From Opitutales bacterium (GTDB taxonomy: Bacteria; Verrucomicrobiota; Verrucomicrobiia; Opitutales; Seribacteraceae): a DNA stretch of 64,000 nt. A program made the translations under genes and the position numbers. Location: contig JAOFOL010000002.1 in the NCBI GenBank assembly GCA_028042835.1, forward strand, positions 1 through 64,000, written 5' to 3'. Position 1 is the stretch's first letter; every line of letters begins with the position of its first letter. Below are positions 1 through 8,779 of this stretch, piece by piece. The notes under the pieces are model-generated. The model made no database searches, had not been told where the DNA came from, and saw nothing but the letters and a program-made list of their open reading frames with translations.

Positions 1-171
1 CATCGGTCCTTGAGATAAACTTTTTTTTAGTTGGTCGAGGTCATCTACCTCCATGGCAAAAAGTATATCTTCAGGTAAAAACTCGGCGAGTCCAGCAGCT
101 TTGGATTGAGAATAACCGCCTGAAGAAAGGATAGAGGAAGTGGTGAAAAGTAGGAGAAAGGTTTTAAACAT
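1..171 (-). CDS. Exported protein, N-terminal fragment (runs off left edge)
   Basis: The gene starts with ATG at 171 and reads leftwards off the window, so only the first 57 residues are visible. It opens with a typical signal peptide (MFKTFLLLFTTSSILSSGGY) followed by a segment reading FLPEDILFAMEVDDLDQLKK. That pattern resembles the start of large exported proteins of the DUF3352 kind seen in Planctomycetes and Verrucomicrobia, but the fragment is too short for a family call. It ends 10 bases before the stop of the HtrA-like gene and shares its strand, so the two may be cotranscribed. Export is well supported; function is unknown. Confidence 0.6.
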   Translation of the reverse strand, partial: MFKTFLLLFTTSSILSSGGYSQSKAAGLAEFLPEDILFAMEVDDLDQLKKSLSQGPM

Positions 172-181
172 AAGATTTTAA

Positions 182-1108
182 TTAATTAGGAAAAGGTGGT
201 TGAGTGTATCTAAAACCTGCATTGGGGTTACGAGGATCAAAAGCATAAGCATCTCGATTCAAAAGGAAGGTTTTAAGTGAATCTACCGGTATAGCAAATC
301 CTAGTCCCTCAGCCCCCTGAGTTACAACCTTCATATTATTTACCCCAATTACTTCGCCTTTGTAATTAAATAAGGGTCCACCCGAATTACCGGGGCTGAT
401 AGCTGCAGTTGTTTGGATATGAAGACGATCAGAAATTATACGGTTTCGAAGACTTACAATACCTTCTGAAACACTTCTCTCCAATCCTAAGGGGCTACCA
501 ATGGCAAAAACTCGTTCACCTTGATTTAGGTTTGGAGATGATCCTAACTTCACATAAGGAAATGAGAGAGGGCGTTTATCGCTCTCAATTTTTAATAATG
601 CTAAATCTAAATTTCCACCCGTAGCAATGATCTTAACATTATCAAAGTTATTTTTTGTAAGTTCAGCACCGCTACCTGTGTATTGAGTGACTGAAATTTG
701 ACGATCCCCAGCAACTACATGATCATTGGTCACCAAATAACCACTGGGGTGAATGATGAATCCGGAACCTAAACCAATCGGTGTTCTAATGAGGACAACT
801 GCTTCACCCAAAACATCAACAAGATTCTTCAAAGAAGAAGACTTAGTATTTGATGGTGAATTAATGAAGAGTTCACTAGTGAAAATCTCCTCCTGAGGTG
901 CTGATTTCTTTTCCTCCAAATATCGCAAAGTAATCACGGAAGACCTTGGTACTTTAATAATATCAAAGCCCACATCTACGAAAACAGCAGTTGTTGTAGA
1001 TTTAATCAAATTCCCTGAAATGGAAGAATTATCCTCTAAATCTACCCTCACAGGCTTGGCGACTAGAAGGTGGGACAAACAAACAAAAATAAAGATAAAT
1101 TTAAACAT
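182..1108 (-). CDS. HtrA/DegP-like trypsin-type serine protease without PDZ domain
   Basis: This is a 308-residue exported protease of the S1C family. A signal peptide (about residues 1-17) is followed by a small beta-rich segment (20-65) and then the protease fold. The catalytic triad is visible: His130 in TNDHVV, Asp168 in NLDLALLKI and Ser242 in SPGNSGGPL. The chain ends soon after the protease domain, so the PDZ domains of classical DegP are absent. It probably works in the periplasm or at the outer membrane in protein quality control. It lies upstream of the truncated exported gene and just downstream of the TolB-like gene on the same strand. The family call is firm; substrates are unknown. 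Confidence 0.88.
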   Translation of the reverse strand: MFKFIFIFVCLSHLLVAKPVRVDLEDNSSISGNLIKSTTTAVFVDVGFDIIKVPRSSVITLRYLEEKKSAPQEEIFTSELFINSPSNTKSSSLKNLVDVLGEAVVLIRTPIGLGSGFIIHPSGYLVTNDHVVAGDRQISVTQYTGSGAELTKNNFDNVKIIATGGNLDLALLKIESDKRPLSFPYVKLGSSPNLNQGERVFAIGSPLGLERSVSEGIVSLRNRIISDRLHIQTTAAISPGNSGGPLFNYKGEVIGVNNMKVVTQGAEGLGFAIPVDSLKTFLLNRDAYAFDPRNPNAGFRYTQPPFPN

Positions 1109-1162
1109 AATAAGATAATACTTATTTATATTTATCTAATCTGCGTGCGAGCCAAATTTCAA

Positions 1163-2416
1163 CTAATTCGGATAGTAAAAGCTAAGTTGAGAACAGTTTC
1201 CAAATGAGGGGCCATGTAGAGCGACTGGCTTGGCACCTTCTAATTCAGTGTCCAAAATCTTAATTTGGGTTTTCCCCGTGACAGTTCTTTCTGTGAAATA
1301 GAGGTGCCTTCCATCACTTGCCCAGCATGGCTGCATACCATGTGACGATCCTTTTGTTAGGATCCTGGTTTTACGAAGAGAAAAATCGAACTCACATACT
1401 TGGAAACCACCAGCAATAGCAGCAGTGAAAGCAAATTTATTAGGATTCCGAGGATTCCAACTTGGTTCTGTACAATGTGAACTGATATTCGTGGATATTC
1501 GGGTGAGATTGCCACTCGAAACTGAAACTTCATATATTTGAGGCTTTCCTCTACTGTCTGAAGTTACCAGCAACCTCCTGCCATCAGGAGACCAAGAAGG
1601 TCCAGACTCATTACTACGATTACGGGTTAGCCTGCTTGGCTTTGAATCAGAGGAAGAAGCCAGCCAAACTTCAGGATTACCAGAAGTAGACAAGATTAAT
1701 GCTAATTGATTAGATCTTGGATTCTGAACGGCCCTCAAATTACTTCCACGATAACTTGCAATAGTTGAAATTTTACGACTCGCAAGATTTAGAAAATAAA
1801 CATTGTTAAATACTTTTCGATTACTGGTAAAATAAATGCCCTGCCCCTGTTTTCCCCAGCTTGCATTAAAGGTAATTTTTCCAAAAGAAGTCTGCGGTCG
1901 TGCACTCGTCATTAAAGCATCTGCAACAAATATTTCTTTACTTCCAGTAAGATTTGAAAGAAAACAGATTTTACCACCAAAGAAACCTGGGATACCCAGA
2001 ATTTCCTTAACTAATCGATCGCAAGCTTTGGCAATAGACTGCTGTACGGTGGATTCATTACAGGAATATGAACTAACGGCTCGCTTGGGTGTACCTGTTG
2101 AGAGAACGGCCTTAATAATATTCTCCCCCTGAGAAGAAAAACTTGCTGAATAGCGACTTTGTTGAGAGGAGGCCAAGCGTAAACCGCCATGAATACCGAT
2201 TGCTTTTGCTACAACAGAACCAAGAGCTTTCGGAGTATTGCCTAAGTCGATAGCTACTTGCTTTTGCTCTAACTCACTTTCAATGGTACCCAATACTATC
2301 GTGGATTTAGATTGAGCTACCAGAGGATCGGCGAAGAAAGCAAATACAACTACAACTAGTGTAGATACAAGACGACATGAACTAAGTTGCGAATTAAGAA
2401 TATATGTTCCCTCCAT
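1163..2416 (-). CDS. TolB-like exported beta-propeller protein
   Basis: A 417-residue protein with a hydrophobic export signal around residues 15-35. An N-terminal alpha/beta region (about 40-150) is followed by several PD40/WD40-like blades, with recognisable pieces such as GPSWSPDGRRLLVTSD and QPCWASDGRHLYFTE. This is the layout of periplasmic TolB, which works with Pal and TolA to keep the envelope intact, and the length is close to E. coli TolB (430). No other tol-pal gene is visible, so it may be a TolB paralogue. The first methionine sits some 14 residues ahead of the hydrophobic core and the true start could be slightly downstream. The neighbouring genes also encode exported proteins. 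Confidence 0.75.
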   Translation of the reverse strand: MEGTYILNSQLSSCRLVSTLVVVVFAFFADPLVAQSKSTIVLGTIESELEQKQVAIDLGNTPKALGSVVAKAIGIHGGLRLASSQQSRYSASFSSQGENIIKAVLSTGTPKRAVSSYSCNESTVQQSIAKACDRLVKEILGIPGFFGGKICFLSNLTGSKEIFVADALMTSARPQTSFGKITFNASWGKQGQGIYFTSNRKVFNNVYFLNLASRKISTIASYRGSNLRAVQNPRSNQLALILSTSGNPEVWLASSSDSKPSRLTRNRSNESGPSWSPDGRRLLVTSDSRGKPQIYEVSVSSGNLTRISTNISSHCTEPSWNPRNPNKFAFTAAIAGGFQVCEFDFSLRKTRILTKGSSHGMQPCWASDGRHLYFTERTVTGKTQIKILDTELEGAKPVALHGPSFGNCSQLSFYYPN

Positions 2417-2553
2417 TTCTAAAACTTCTAAATTGAATGCCTAGTAGCAAGCGAAAACATAGGTAGTTTTAGAAAATTATTATATTAATATCGTCTCAGA
2501 TCATTTTAAATATACGATAAGCGAATATTTGCATTACAATTAATTAGCCAACA

Positions 2554-3606
2554 ATGGATAAAGAAAAAATACTAAATCATTTAAAAAAAGTAAATTACCC
2601 TGGATTTTCACGGGATATTGTCTCCTTTGGTCTGGTAAATGAAGTCACATTTAATGACGGCAAAGCATGTGTAAAAATTGAAATATCAACTTCTGATCAA
2701 AAACTTCCCATTATACTTAAAAATCAGGTGGAAGAAGTTCTTAAACAAGAAACTGAAATCATTGAAACTGAAGTTAACATTATAGTAAAATCTCAGTCCG
2801 CAGAGAACGAGGAAACTGCTGAAGAAAATAAGTTATCCCAGGTTAACAAGATAATTGCTATTGCCAGTGGTAAAGGGGGGGTAGGGAAATCAACCTTAGC
2901 CGTGAATCTTGCCTGTGCAATCTCCCGACAAGGAGAGAATAGAGAAAAACCTTTCAAAGTAGGTTTAATGGATTGTGATGTTTATGGTCCTTCCGTCCCA
3001 CTTTTGCTTGGCTCCACAGAAAAACCTCAATTGATCGGCGAAAATCTACTTTTACCAAATGAAAGCTTTGGAATTAAACTGATGTCTATGGGGCTCCTTA
3101 TCGACGAAGATTCACCCGTGGTGTGGCGAGGACCAATGGTGATGAAAACAATTCAACAATTTGCAAGTAATGTGGAGTGGGGAGAACTTGACTTCCTCCT
3201 TATTGACTTACCTCCGGGAACCGGAGATGCTCAACTATCACTTGCTCAAACAATGCCTTTGGATGGTGCCATTATAATAACCACGCCACAGAAAGCTGCG
3301 GTTGATGTCGCACGCCGTGGTGCGAGAATGTTTGAGAAAGTTAAAGTTCCTATTTTGGGTGTTGTCGAAAATATGAGTTACCTTGAAACAGAATCGGGCG
3401 AGAAGCATTATCTCTTTGGAAAAGGAGGGGGACCAAATACTGCGAAAGAACTCAAGACTAGATTCCTTGGCGAAGTTCCATTGAATCAAGAAGTGAGAGA
3501 AGGCGGTGACCACGGAATTCCAGTGGTTACTTCAAATCCTGAATGTAATTCCAGCCAAGCTATAAACAAAATCGCCTCAACTATTATTGAGGTATTTGAA
3601 GTGTAA
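2554..3606 (+). CDS. apbC: Mrp/ApbC-type iron-sulfur cluster carrier ATPase
   Basis: A 350-residue P-loop NTPase of the Mrp/NBP35 family, which carries and transfers Fe-S clusters in the cytoplasm. Residues 1-80 form the DUF59/MIP18-like domain. The deviant Walker A motif SGKGGVGKS lies at 105-113, and LIDLPPGTGD (217-226) and the CDVYGPS switch are also present. The paired cysteines usual after ENMSY in many ApbC proteins are missing here: the stretch at 276-283 reads YLETESGE. Some Mrp homologues lack them, so this need not be inactivating. A DUF971 gene lies 0.9 kb downstream on the same strand. Given the complex I operon in this window, a role in Fe-S supply is plausible but inferred. Confidence 0.92.
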   Translation: MDKEKILNHLKKVNYPGFSRDIVSFGLVNEVTFNDGKACVKIEISTSDQKLPIILKNQVEEVLKQETEIIETEVNIIVKSQSAENEETAEENKLSQVNKIIAIASGKGGVGKSTLAVNLACAISRQGENREKPFKVGLMDCDVYGPSVPLLLGSTEKPQLIGENLLLPNESFGIKLMSMGLLIDEDSPVVWRGPMVMKTIQQFASNVEWGELDFLLIDLPPGTGDAQLSLAQTMPLDGAIIITTPQKAAVDVARRGARMFEKVKVPILGVVENMSYLETESGEKHYLFGKGGGPNTAKELKTRFLGEVPLNQEVREGGDHGIPVVTSNPECNSSQAINKIASTIIEVFEV

Positions 3607-3610
3607 GGGG

Positions 3611-3781
3611 TTACCCTTTAATTTCGCGATGTACGGTGTGCCGTTTAAGAAAACGGTTATACTTCCGCTTTTCTACGGGATCAGTTTGCAACTTTTTGTT
3701 GCGACTAGACGTGTAACGAGAAGGAGGCTTACCTTCTTTGCGTGCTTCCGTGCATTCTAAAATAACAGTTTCTCTGGCCAT
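3611..3781 (-). CDS. rpmG: Ribosomal protein bL33
   Basis: A 56-residue basic protein, [20 protein letters not shown] followed by [10 protein letters not shown] and [18 protein letters not shown], which matches bacterial bL33 of the large ribosomal subunit. It has a single cysteine, so it is the zinc-free form rather than the four-cysteine form. It converges on apbC with only 4 bases between the two stop codons. A small inverted repeat (AAGGG, loop GTTA, CCCTT, 3605-3618) overlaps that junction and might act on both genes. The start is the ATG at 3781. The call is firm because of the conserved YTSSRNKK and KYNRFLKRH elements. Confidence 0.95.
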   Translation of the reverse strand: MARETVILECTEARKEGKPPSRYTSSRNKKLQTDPVEKRKYNRFLKRHTVHREIKG

Positions 3782-3900
3782 GGTTTGTATTAAAATGCAA
3801 AAATAAATCGGTTAGGCAATGTTAAAGAGTGATATCCAACCTCATGACCGAAGAGTATTTCGATTTGCATACTATCTCTTTCTATCACATATTTATTTTC

Positions 3901-4464
3901 ATGGAAGTTCATAACCAAGATAATGCTGGGATTGTGGCAGAAAATGCTAGGCGTGAAACACAGCTCAGGAATGAGGATCAATCGGCTATTGAAGTCCCTG
4001 AGCTTGGTAACGATCAATTAAACCGAGTCACAAAACCTGCCGAAGCTTATGATCTATCGGGTTCGCTAAGTGATGAGGAAAATGCGCCCTACTCCCCCTC
4101 CACTTGCCAGCAACCAGGGGAAGCACCTGAAAGTTTTGATAATGTTGATGATGCAGGTTTAGACTGCACAAGGGAACCAGATTGGGAAGTCGTTAAACCT
4201 ACTCAACTCCCTGATGAACCTGGACCCAGCCAATTTCACAATGATCGATATTGGGATGAAAGAAGTCTAGATCGAGAGCTTCAAGAAAAAGATCTTCAGG
4301 AAGAAATGATCCGTGAAGAGATGGAAAACTTCGATCAATCAGCTGAAATATCCGATGATCACAGCAGACCTTTTCAAAATGAGGTCTTGGATCCTTATTA
4401 CCAAAGTGGTTCACACCCATCCACACCTCCTTCAGCAGGGCACAGTTTGGATTCCTTTGTTTGA
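3901..4464 (+). CDS. Acidic hypothetical protein
   Basis: A protein of about 187 residues starting at the ATG at 3901 (MEVHNQDNAG). The frame is open upstream to 3829, but those residues look unlike a protein start. The sequence is very rich in Asp, Glu, Ser, Pro and Gln, with runs such as LDRELQEKDLQEEMIREE, and it has no membrane segment or signal peptide. It is probably largely disordered with a short charged helix near residues 125-150. I recognise no family. It lies divergent from rpmG and just upstream of the DUF971 gene on the same strand. Coding is likely but not certain; the overlapping minus-strand frames look like shadows. Confidence 0.5.
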   Translation: MEVHNQDNAGIVAENARRETQLRNEDQSAIEVPELGNDQLNRVTKPAEAYDLSGSLSDEENAPYSPSTCQQPGEAPESFDNVDDAGLDCTREPDWEVVKPTQLPDEPGPSQFHNDRYWDERSLDRELQEKDLQEEMIREEMENFDQSAEISDDHSRPFQNEVLDPYYQSGSHPSTPPSAGHSLDSFV

Positions 4465-4502
4465 GGCTTAGTCGAAAAATCCTTTTCTCTAGTTAATTAC
4501 CT

Positions 4503-4796
4503 GTGTCTCCGAATAAAATAGAAATTATCGGTGATTGTCTTGCTATCCAATGGCCAACTGGAGAAGAAAGTTTTGTAGAAGCCAAAACATTAAGAGAAAA
4601 CTCTCCGAGTGCTGAAAACAAAGGTGAAAGTGATCTTTTCGGTAATATTTCTTTAGTTCGTAATTCTAAAAAGGTTAGTTCGATCGCATTGTTGAAGTTT
4701 GAAAAAGTTGGCAATTACGCAATAAGAATACAATTCAACGATGGACACTCCTCAGGTATATATAGTTGGGACTTACTAAAAGAGCTTAGTGATTAA
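4503..4796 (+). CDS. DUF971 (GBBH-like N-terminal domain) protein
   Basis: A 97-residue protein starting with GTG at 4503. It reads like a stand-alone DUF971 domain: an early IIGDCLAIQWPTGEESF strand pair, then an insertion, then YAIRIQFNDGHSSGIYSWDLL, which is the typical core. The domain is found at the N-terminus of gamma-butyrobetaine hydroxylases and at the C-terminus of HCF101, a plastid Mrp-type Fe-S scaffold. Its closeness to apbC here fits that link, although an acidic hypothetical gene and rpmG lie between them. It converges with lpxA, with 17 bases between the genes. The biochemical role of the solo protein is unknown. Confidence 0.75.
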   Translation: MSPNKIEIIGDCLAIQWPTGEESFVEAKTLRENSPSAENKGESDLFGNISLVRNSKKVSSIALLKFEKVGNYAIRIQFNDGHSSGIYSWDLLKELSD

Positions 4797-4813
4797 AAAT
4801 TACAAGAATCCAA

Positions 4814-5593
4814 TCAGGCCAATCCTCGCTCACTGGATCCAATAAAAGAGGTGACTTCATTGATGAAGGGATTTCCCTGAGAATCAGACAATTTTTTTAG
4901 CTTCTCGATCGCCTGTGTTCGATTTAAATCTGATTTATAAAGAGTTTTAAAGATCATTCTAACCTTATCAATATCTTCTCCACTGTACCCACATCTATCC
5001 ATCCCCACTTTATTAATTGATCGAACTTCTGCTGGGGAACCATCTGCTAGCATGAATGGCGGAACATCCTGAACAAGCTTAGAACAGGCTGAAACCATCG
5101 AATGCCTGCCAAGCCTGCAGAATTGATGAACGCCAGCCCCCCAGCCGATGTTTACATGGTCTTCAACTCTTACATGACCCCCTAAAGCGGAGTGACTGCT
5201 CATTACGAGATGATCACCAATAATACAATCATGAGCAACATGGCTGTAGGCCAAAAAAACATTCTCAGAACCAATAATGGTAAAATCTTCAGAGTTAGTT
5301 GCAACATGAGCGGTTACATACTCTCGAAAAACATTGTTATCTCCAATTTTCAGTTTCGGGTTACCTCCCTCGTATTTTAGATCATGAGTCAAACCACCAA
5401 TCATCGCATAAGGAAAAATTTCATTCCCCTTCCCCATCGACACCTCTCCCTCGACCGTAGAATGATGGCGAATAACCGTACCATCACCAATTTTTACCTT
5501 TTCACCAATGAGTGCAAATGGCTCAATAACCACTTGCTCACCTAAATCAGCACTTGGATCTACAATTGCTGTTGGATGTATTGTTACGCCCAT
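4814..5593 (-). CDS. lpxA: Acyl-ACP--UDP-N-acetylglucosamine O-acyltransferase
   Basis: LpxA catalyses the first step of lipid A synthesis, moving a 3-hydroxyacyl chain from ACP to UDP-GlcNAc in the cytoplasm. The protein is a left-handed beta-helix of hexapeptide repeats (IHPTAIVDPSADLG and so on) followed by a C-terminal helical domain. The catalytic His-Asp pair is seen in SHVAHDC. The ATG at 5593 gives MGVTIHPTAIV, which lines up with known LpxA starts; a TTG two codons upstream would directly abut the stop of lpxC/fabZ. Length (259) is normal. It is translated right after lpxC/fabZ, 6 bases downstream, so the two are surely one operon. Confidence 0.95.
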   Translation of the reverse strand: MGVTIHPTAIVDPSADLGEQVVIEPFALIGEKVKIGDGTVIRHHSTVEGEVSMGKGNEIFPYAMIGGLTHDLKYEGGNPKLKIGDNNVFREYVTAHVATNSEDFTIIGSENVFLAYSHVAHDCIIGDHLVMSSHSALGGHVRVEDHVNIGWGAGVHQFCRLGRHSMVSACSKLVQDVPPFMLADGSPAEVRSINKVGMDRCGYSGEDIDKVRMIFKTLYKSDLNRTQAIEKLKKLSDSQGNPFINEVTSFIGSSERGLA

Positions 5594-5599
5594 ATCCAA

Positions 5600-6946
5600 T
5601 CAGGAATCACTTGCATCCGTAATGGCAAACATCAAGCTTGCTGATGAGACTATCTTCCCTGAAACCATACAGGTAACTTCAGCTGTGGCAATTTTGTTGC
5701 CTCGAACTTTTACTAAATTCGCTCTAATTTCTAGCTGATCACCAGGTACGACTGGCTTTCTAAACTTAACCTTATCTGCACTCATAAAAAAAGCTACTTT
5801 TCCTTCAGCTGACCCTCTTCTTAATAACAAAATGCCTGCAGCTTGTGCCATAGCTTCCAGTTGTAAGACTCCTGGCATTACTGGGTGACCAGGGAAATGT
5901 CCTGTAAAAAAAGGTTCATTGATAGAAACATTTTTAATCCCTGTAAGGGACTGGTCTCCTTCGATTGATACAACACGATCAATCATAACAAAAGGAAACC
6001 TATGCGGAAGAACATCAAGCACTCGACGAATATCCAACTCGGTTTCGTCTGGCATAACATAGGACTTTCTTTCGTGTGCTTTCGCGGGTGAACCAGATTT
6101 TAATTTTTCTTTCTTCGCGACTGATTCGAGGATTTTAGCCGTCAGGTCTGAATTCAATGAGTGCCCAGGGCGAACAGCAATTATGTGAGCCTTCAGTGGT
6201 TTTCCAAGCAGGCACATATCGCCGACTATATCCAATATCTTGTGTCGTACAAATTCATCTTCGAAACGAAGGGGCTCTTTTGACATAATCTTGTCACCTT
6301 TAATGACAATCGCACTATCCAAGCTACCACCACGAATTTTTCCGAGCTTTAATAACTCTTCAATATCTTCATACAATGTGAATGTTCTGGCTGGGGCTAA
6401 CTGAGCAATGTAGCTCTCTGGGTCTAATTCTAAAGATAAATGCTGCACATGTACTCCACGATCATCTGCTGATGTACATGTTACCCTGAAACCATTATAA
6501 GGAAGTGCAATCATTGAACGATTGCCTGATGTCACAGATACAGGTTCGTCAATTTCCAGAAAAGATCTTTCTTTATCCAAGGAAACGACTTCAGCTTCCA
6601 TAATTAGATTAACAAAAGGTCGTGCCGAACCATCACAAATTGGAGGTTCACTTGAATCAAGTTCGATGATGGCGTTGTCTACCCCACATCCAGCTAACGC
6701 ACTTAGAACATGCTCGATCGTATGAACCTTAGTATTCCCGTCTGAGATTGTTGTATTGCGAACTAGCTCAGTAACTTGATTAGATAATGGTTTTATCTCG
6801 GGATTGCCGTAAAGATCAACCCGACGAAATAGGTACCCCATATCAGCTTCCGCAGGTTTGATTGTGAGCGTCACTTCATCACCTGTATGCAGAGACTTAC
6901 CTTTTATGCTTCTATCTTTACGAATAGTTGTTTGCTTAATTGACAT
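5600..6946 (-). CDS. lpxC/fabZ: Fused LpxC deacetylase / FabZ 3-hydroxyacyl-ACP dehydratase
   Basis: A 448-residue bifunctional protein. Residues 1-290 are LpxC, the zinc deacetylase that commits UDP-acyl-GlcNAc to lipid A; the zinc ligands are His79 (HTIEHV), His235 and Asp239 (RHKILD), with the catalytic His262 in RPGHSLN. Residues 300-448 are FabZ, the hot-dog fold dehydratase of fatty acid elongation, with His315 (LPHRFPF) and Glu364 (VLQLEAMAQ) plus [11 protein letters not shown]. Both active sites look intact. The fusion is known from Bacteroidota, Verrucomicrobiota and a few related phyla, and couples substrate supply with lipid A synthesis. lpxA follows in the same operon. Confidence 0.96.
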   Translation of the reverse strand: MSIKQTTIRKDRSIKGKSLHTGDEVTLTIKPAEADMGYLFRRVDLYGNPEIKPLSNQVTELVRNTTISDGNTKVHTIEHVLSALAGCGVDNAIIELDSSEPPICDGSARPFVNLIMEAEVVSLDKERSFLEIDEPVSVTSGNRSMIALPYNGFRVTCTSADDRGVHVQHLSLELDPESYIAQLAPARTFTLYEDIEELLKLGKIRGGSLDSAIVIKGDKIMSKEPLRFEDEFVRHKILDIVGDMCLLGKPLKAHIIAVRPGHSLNSDLTAKILESVAKKEKLKSGSPAKAHERKSYVMPDETELDIRRVLDVLPHRFPFVMIDRVVSIEGDQSLTGIKNVSINEPFFTGHFPGHPVMPGVLQLEAMAQAAGILLLRRGSAEGKVAFFMSADKVKFRKPVVPGDQLEIRANLVKVRGNKIATAEVTCMVSGKIVSSASLMFAITDASDS

Positions 6947-7013
6947 ATAGAAATTTTTATCTTTATTACATATTTCGCTTAAATAACATATTAAAAAAAT
7001 TTACCTTAATACC

Positions 7014-7196
7014 TTGAACGAAAGTGTGGAAAAAAAGAAGAGATCTTTAAAAAAAAGACTCAAGCAACAATATGTAAGATGGGTAGATAAAGTAGTTAGA
7101 TCAAATGCACTACAAAAACTATTCACAGGTTTACTATATCTAATAGGATTTGTTGTTTCTACGATTTTAGCCACACTTTTATACCTAAAGATCTAA
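7014..7196 (+). CDS. Small single-pass membrane protein
   Basis: A 60-residue frame starting with TTG at 7014 (a GTG at 7026 is also possible). It begins with a strongly basic stretch (EKKKRSLKKRLKQQ), then an amphipathic segment, then one convincing transmembrane helix (GLLYLIGFVVSTILATLLYL) at the very C-terminus. The positive-inside rule would leave the basic part in the cytoplasm. It is divergent from lpxC/fabZ and convergent with the LRR gene. I recognise no family. The clean basic-plus-TM composition argues for a real gene, but the non-ATG start and small size leave doubt. Confidence 0.5.
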   Translation: MNESVEKKKRSLKKRLKQQYVRWVDKVVRSNALQKLFTGLLYLIGFVVSTILATLLYLKI

Positions 7197-7201
7197 TTAA
7201 T

Positions 7202-8740
7202 CTATTGGTCAGGGAAATCGAGTTCTTCCATCTTAACACCTCTCTTAAAAGACTCATCCCATTTGAGATAGACATCTTCCTTATTTTTTTCATTTATCTT
7301 AGGATCTAAAACAAAATCAATAAATCTAAGGTATCCTTTTTCTTGAAGAAATCTACCAAGGTCCCGATTAGAAGAGGAAAATGATGTTAAAGATTTCAAC
7401 AGCATTTCAAGTCCATAGTTTCGGTTAAATTGTTCGGTTAATCCAATCCGGCAACCTCTTTTTTCTAACATGGAAAACATTGAATTAAATCGTGGATTAT
7501 TCAGATCAATCCGGTTGTTGGATAACATGAGATTGCGAAGAGATTTGAGGTTATTTAATGGATACGGATCAACAACTACATTTTTGGAAAGTGATAAGGT
7601 ATTTAGATACTGCAACCGAGAAAGAGGGTTTAACTCCAGTACATGATTCGACTGCAACCGAAGTTCTTTTAATTTTCGTAGTGACTCAATTGGTCTTAAA
7701 TCGCAGATTCGATTCTCCGTAAGATCTAAATGCTTTAAATTTTCGAGTTTTTCTAAACCATTAAGTTCGTAAATAAAATTACTGTTGAGAGACAGTCTTT
7801 CCAATCTACTTAACTTTCCAATTTCACGGACTGTTTCAATTTGATTACCTGAAAGAAGGAGAACAGAGAGCACAGATAGATTATCCAGACTATCAACATT
7901 CTTTAGCATATTATTGTATAAATAAAGATTTCGTAAACGCGGTAATGATTGAAGTTCGACAAGGGGATCAGTATCCCGCTTCCCATTTCCGCTTTGATCT
8001 TGAATGGGTTCACCTAAGTCATAAGTTTTGTTTCGGTTTACATCTTCGTAACTCTCGACTCGACCAAGTTGATTACCTTGAGCATAGAAAGTGATCAGAG
8101 ACTTAAGCTTGCTAATTCCTTCCAAATCGATGAGCGAATTATCTGCAACATTTAACCAGGTTATTCTATCACACATTTCGATTCCAGAAAGGCCAAGTAG
8201 GCGGTTGTTCGATAGATTCAACTCGGTTAAGGAATTATTTTTAAGTTTAAATTTCGCAATTTGTTCAGAAAGCTCAAGAACTAGGCCTGCCTTGTAATCA
8301 TCCTTTAGGTTCTTTTGCTGAAGTTCATCCTGGATAGCTACAATTCGGGATTTTGTCTGGGACAAAGAAAATCGCCCAAATGTGCGAAGCGAAGAGATTC
8401 GATTTCCTGAAACATCCAATTTACGAAGTTTTGGAAGTTTACTAATCGGAGACAGGTCATTGATTAGATTATCTCGTAAAATTAAAACTTCTAGGTTCTG
8501 AGCAACTTCAAGTCCACGAAGGTCGCGAAGGTTGGCGTCATTTAATTCTAATGAAGTTAATTTTTCAGAAACTAATTCAGCAGTTAACTCATCACCTCTT
8601 ACACCAAGGACACTACAAATCTCTCGCTCTAAGATTGATTCGGGAACTAGTAACCTCTCTGCGGTCAATAAATGAGAGCACAACAAGATAAGAGCAAAAA
8701 AAGAAATGCACTTTATTCCTAAATATCTTGAAACAAACAC
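7202..8740 (-). CDS. Exported leucine-rich repeat protein
   Basis: A 512-residue protein starting with GTG at 8740. A signal peptide (about 1-27, ending LLTA) is followed by roughly 12-14 LRRs of the 22-residue internalin-like type, for example LEVLILRDNLINDLSPISKL and LKHLDLTENRICDLRPIESL. A short charged insertion around residues 120-170 and an Asp-rich element near 230-260 interrupt the array. The last 110 residues are not repeated. Such proteins usually mediate protein-protein contact at the cell surface or periplasm. There is no C-terminal anchor that I recognise. The neighbouring pyc gene is unrelated in function. The family is certain, the ligand unknown. Confidence 0.88.
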   Translation of the reverse strand: MFVSRYLGIKCISFFALILLCSHLLTAERLLVPESILEREICSVLGVRGDELTAELVSEKLTSLELNDANLRDLRGLEVAQNLEVLILRDNLINDLSPISKLPKLRKLDVSGNRISSLRTFGRFSLSQTKSRIVAIQDELQQKNLKDDYKAGLVLELSEQIAKFKLKNNSLTELNLSNNRLLGLSGIEMCDRITWLNVADNSLIDLEGISKLKSLITFYAQGNQLGRVESYEDVNRNKTYDLGEPIQDQSGNGKRDTDPLVELQSLPRLRNLYLYNNMLKNVDSLDNLSVLSVLLLSGNQIETVREIGKLSRLERLSLNSNFIYELNGLEKLENLKHLDLTENRICDLRPIESLRKLKELRLQSNHVLELNPLSRLQYLNTLSLSKNVVVDPYPLNNLKSLRNLMLSNNRIDLNNPRFNSMFSMLEKRGCRIGLTEQFNRNYGLEMLLKSLTSFSSSNRDLGRFLQEKGYLRFIDFVLDPKINEKNKEDVYLKWDESFKRGVKMEELDFPDQ

Positions 8741-8779
8741 TACTATGATAATCGGATGATTAACTCTAAACTTTAGAAT

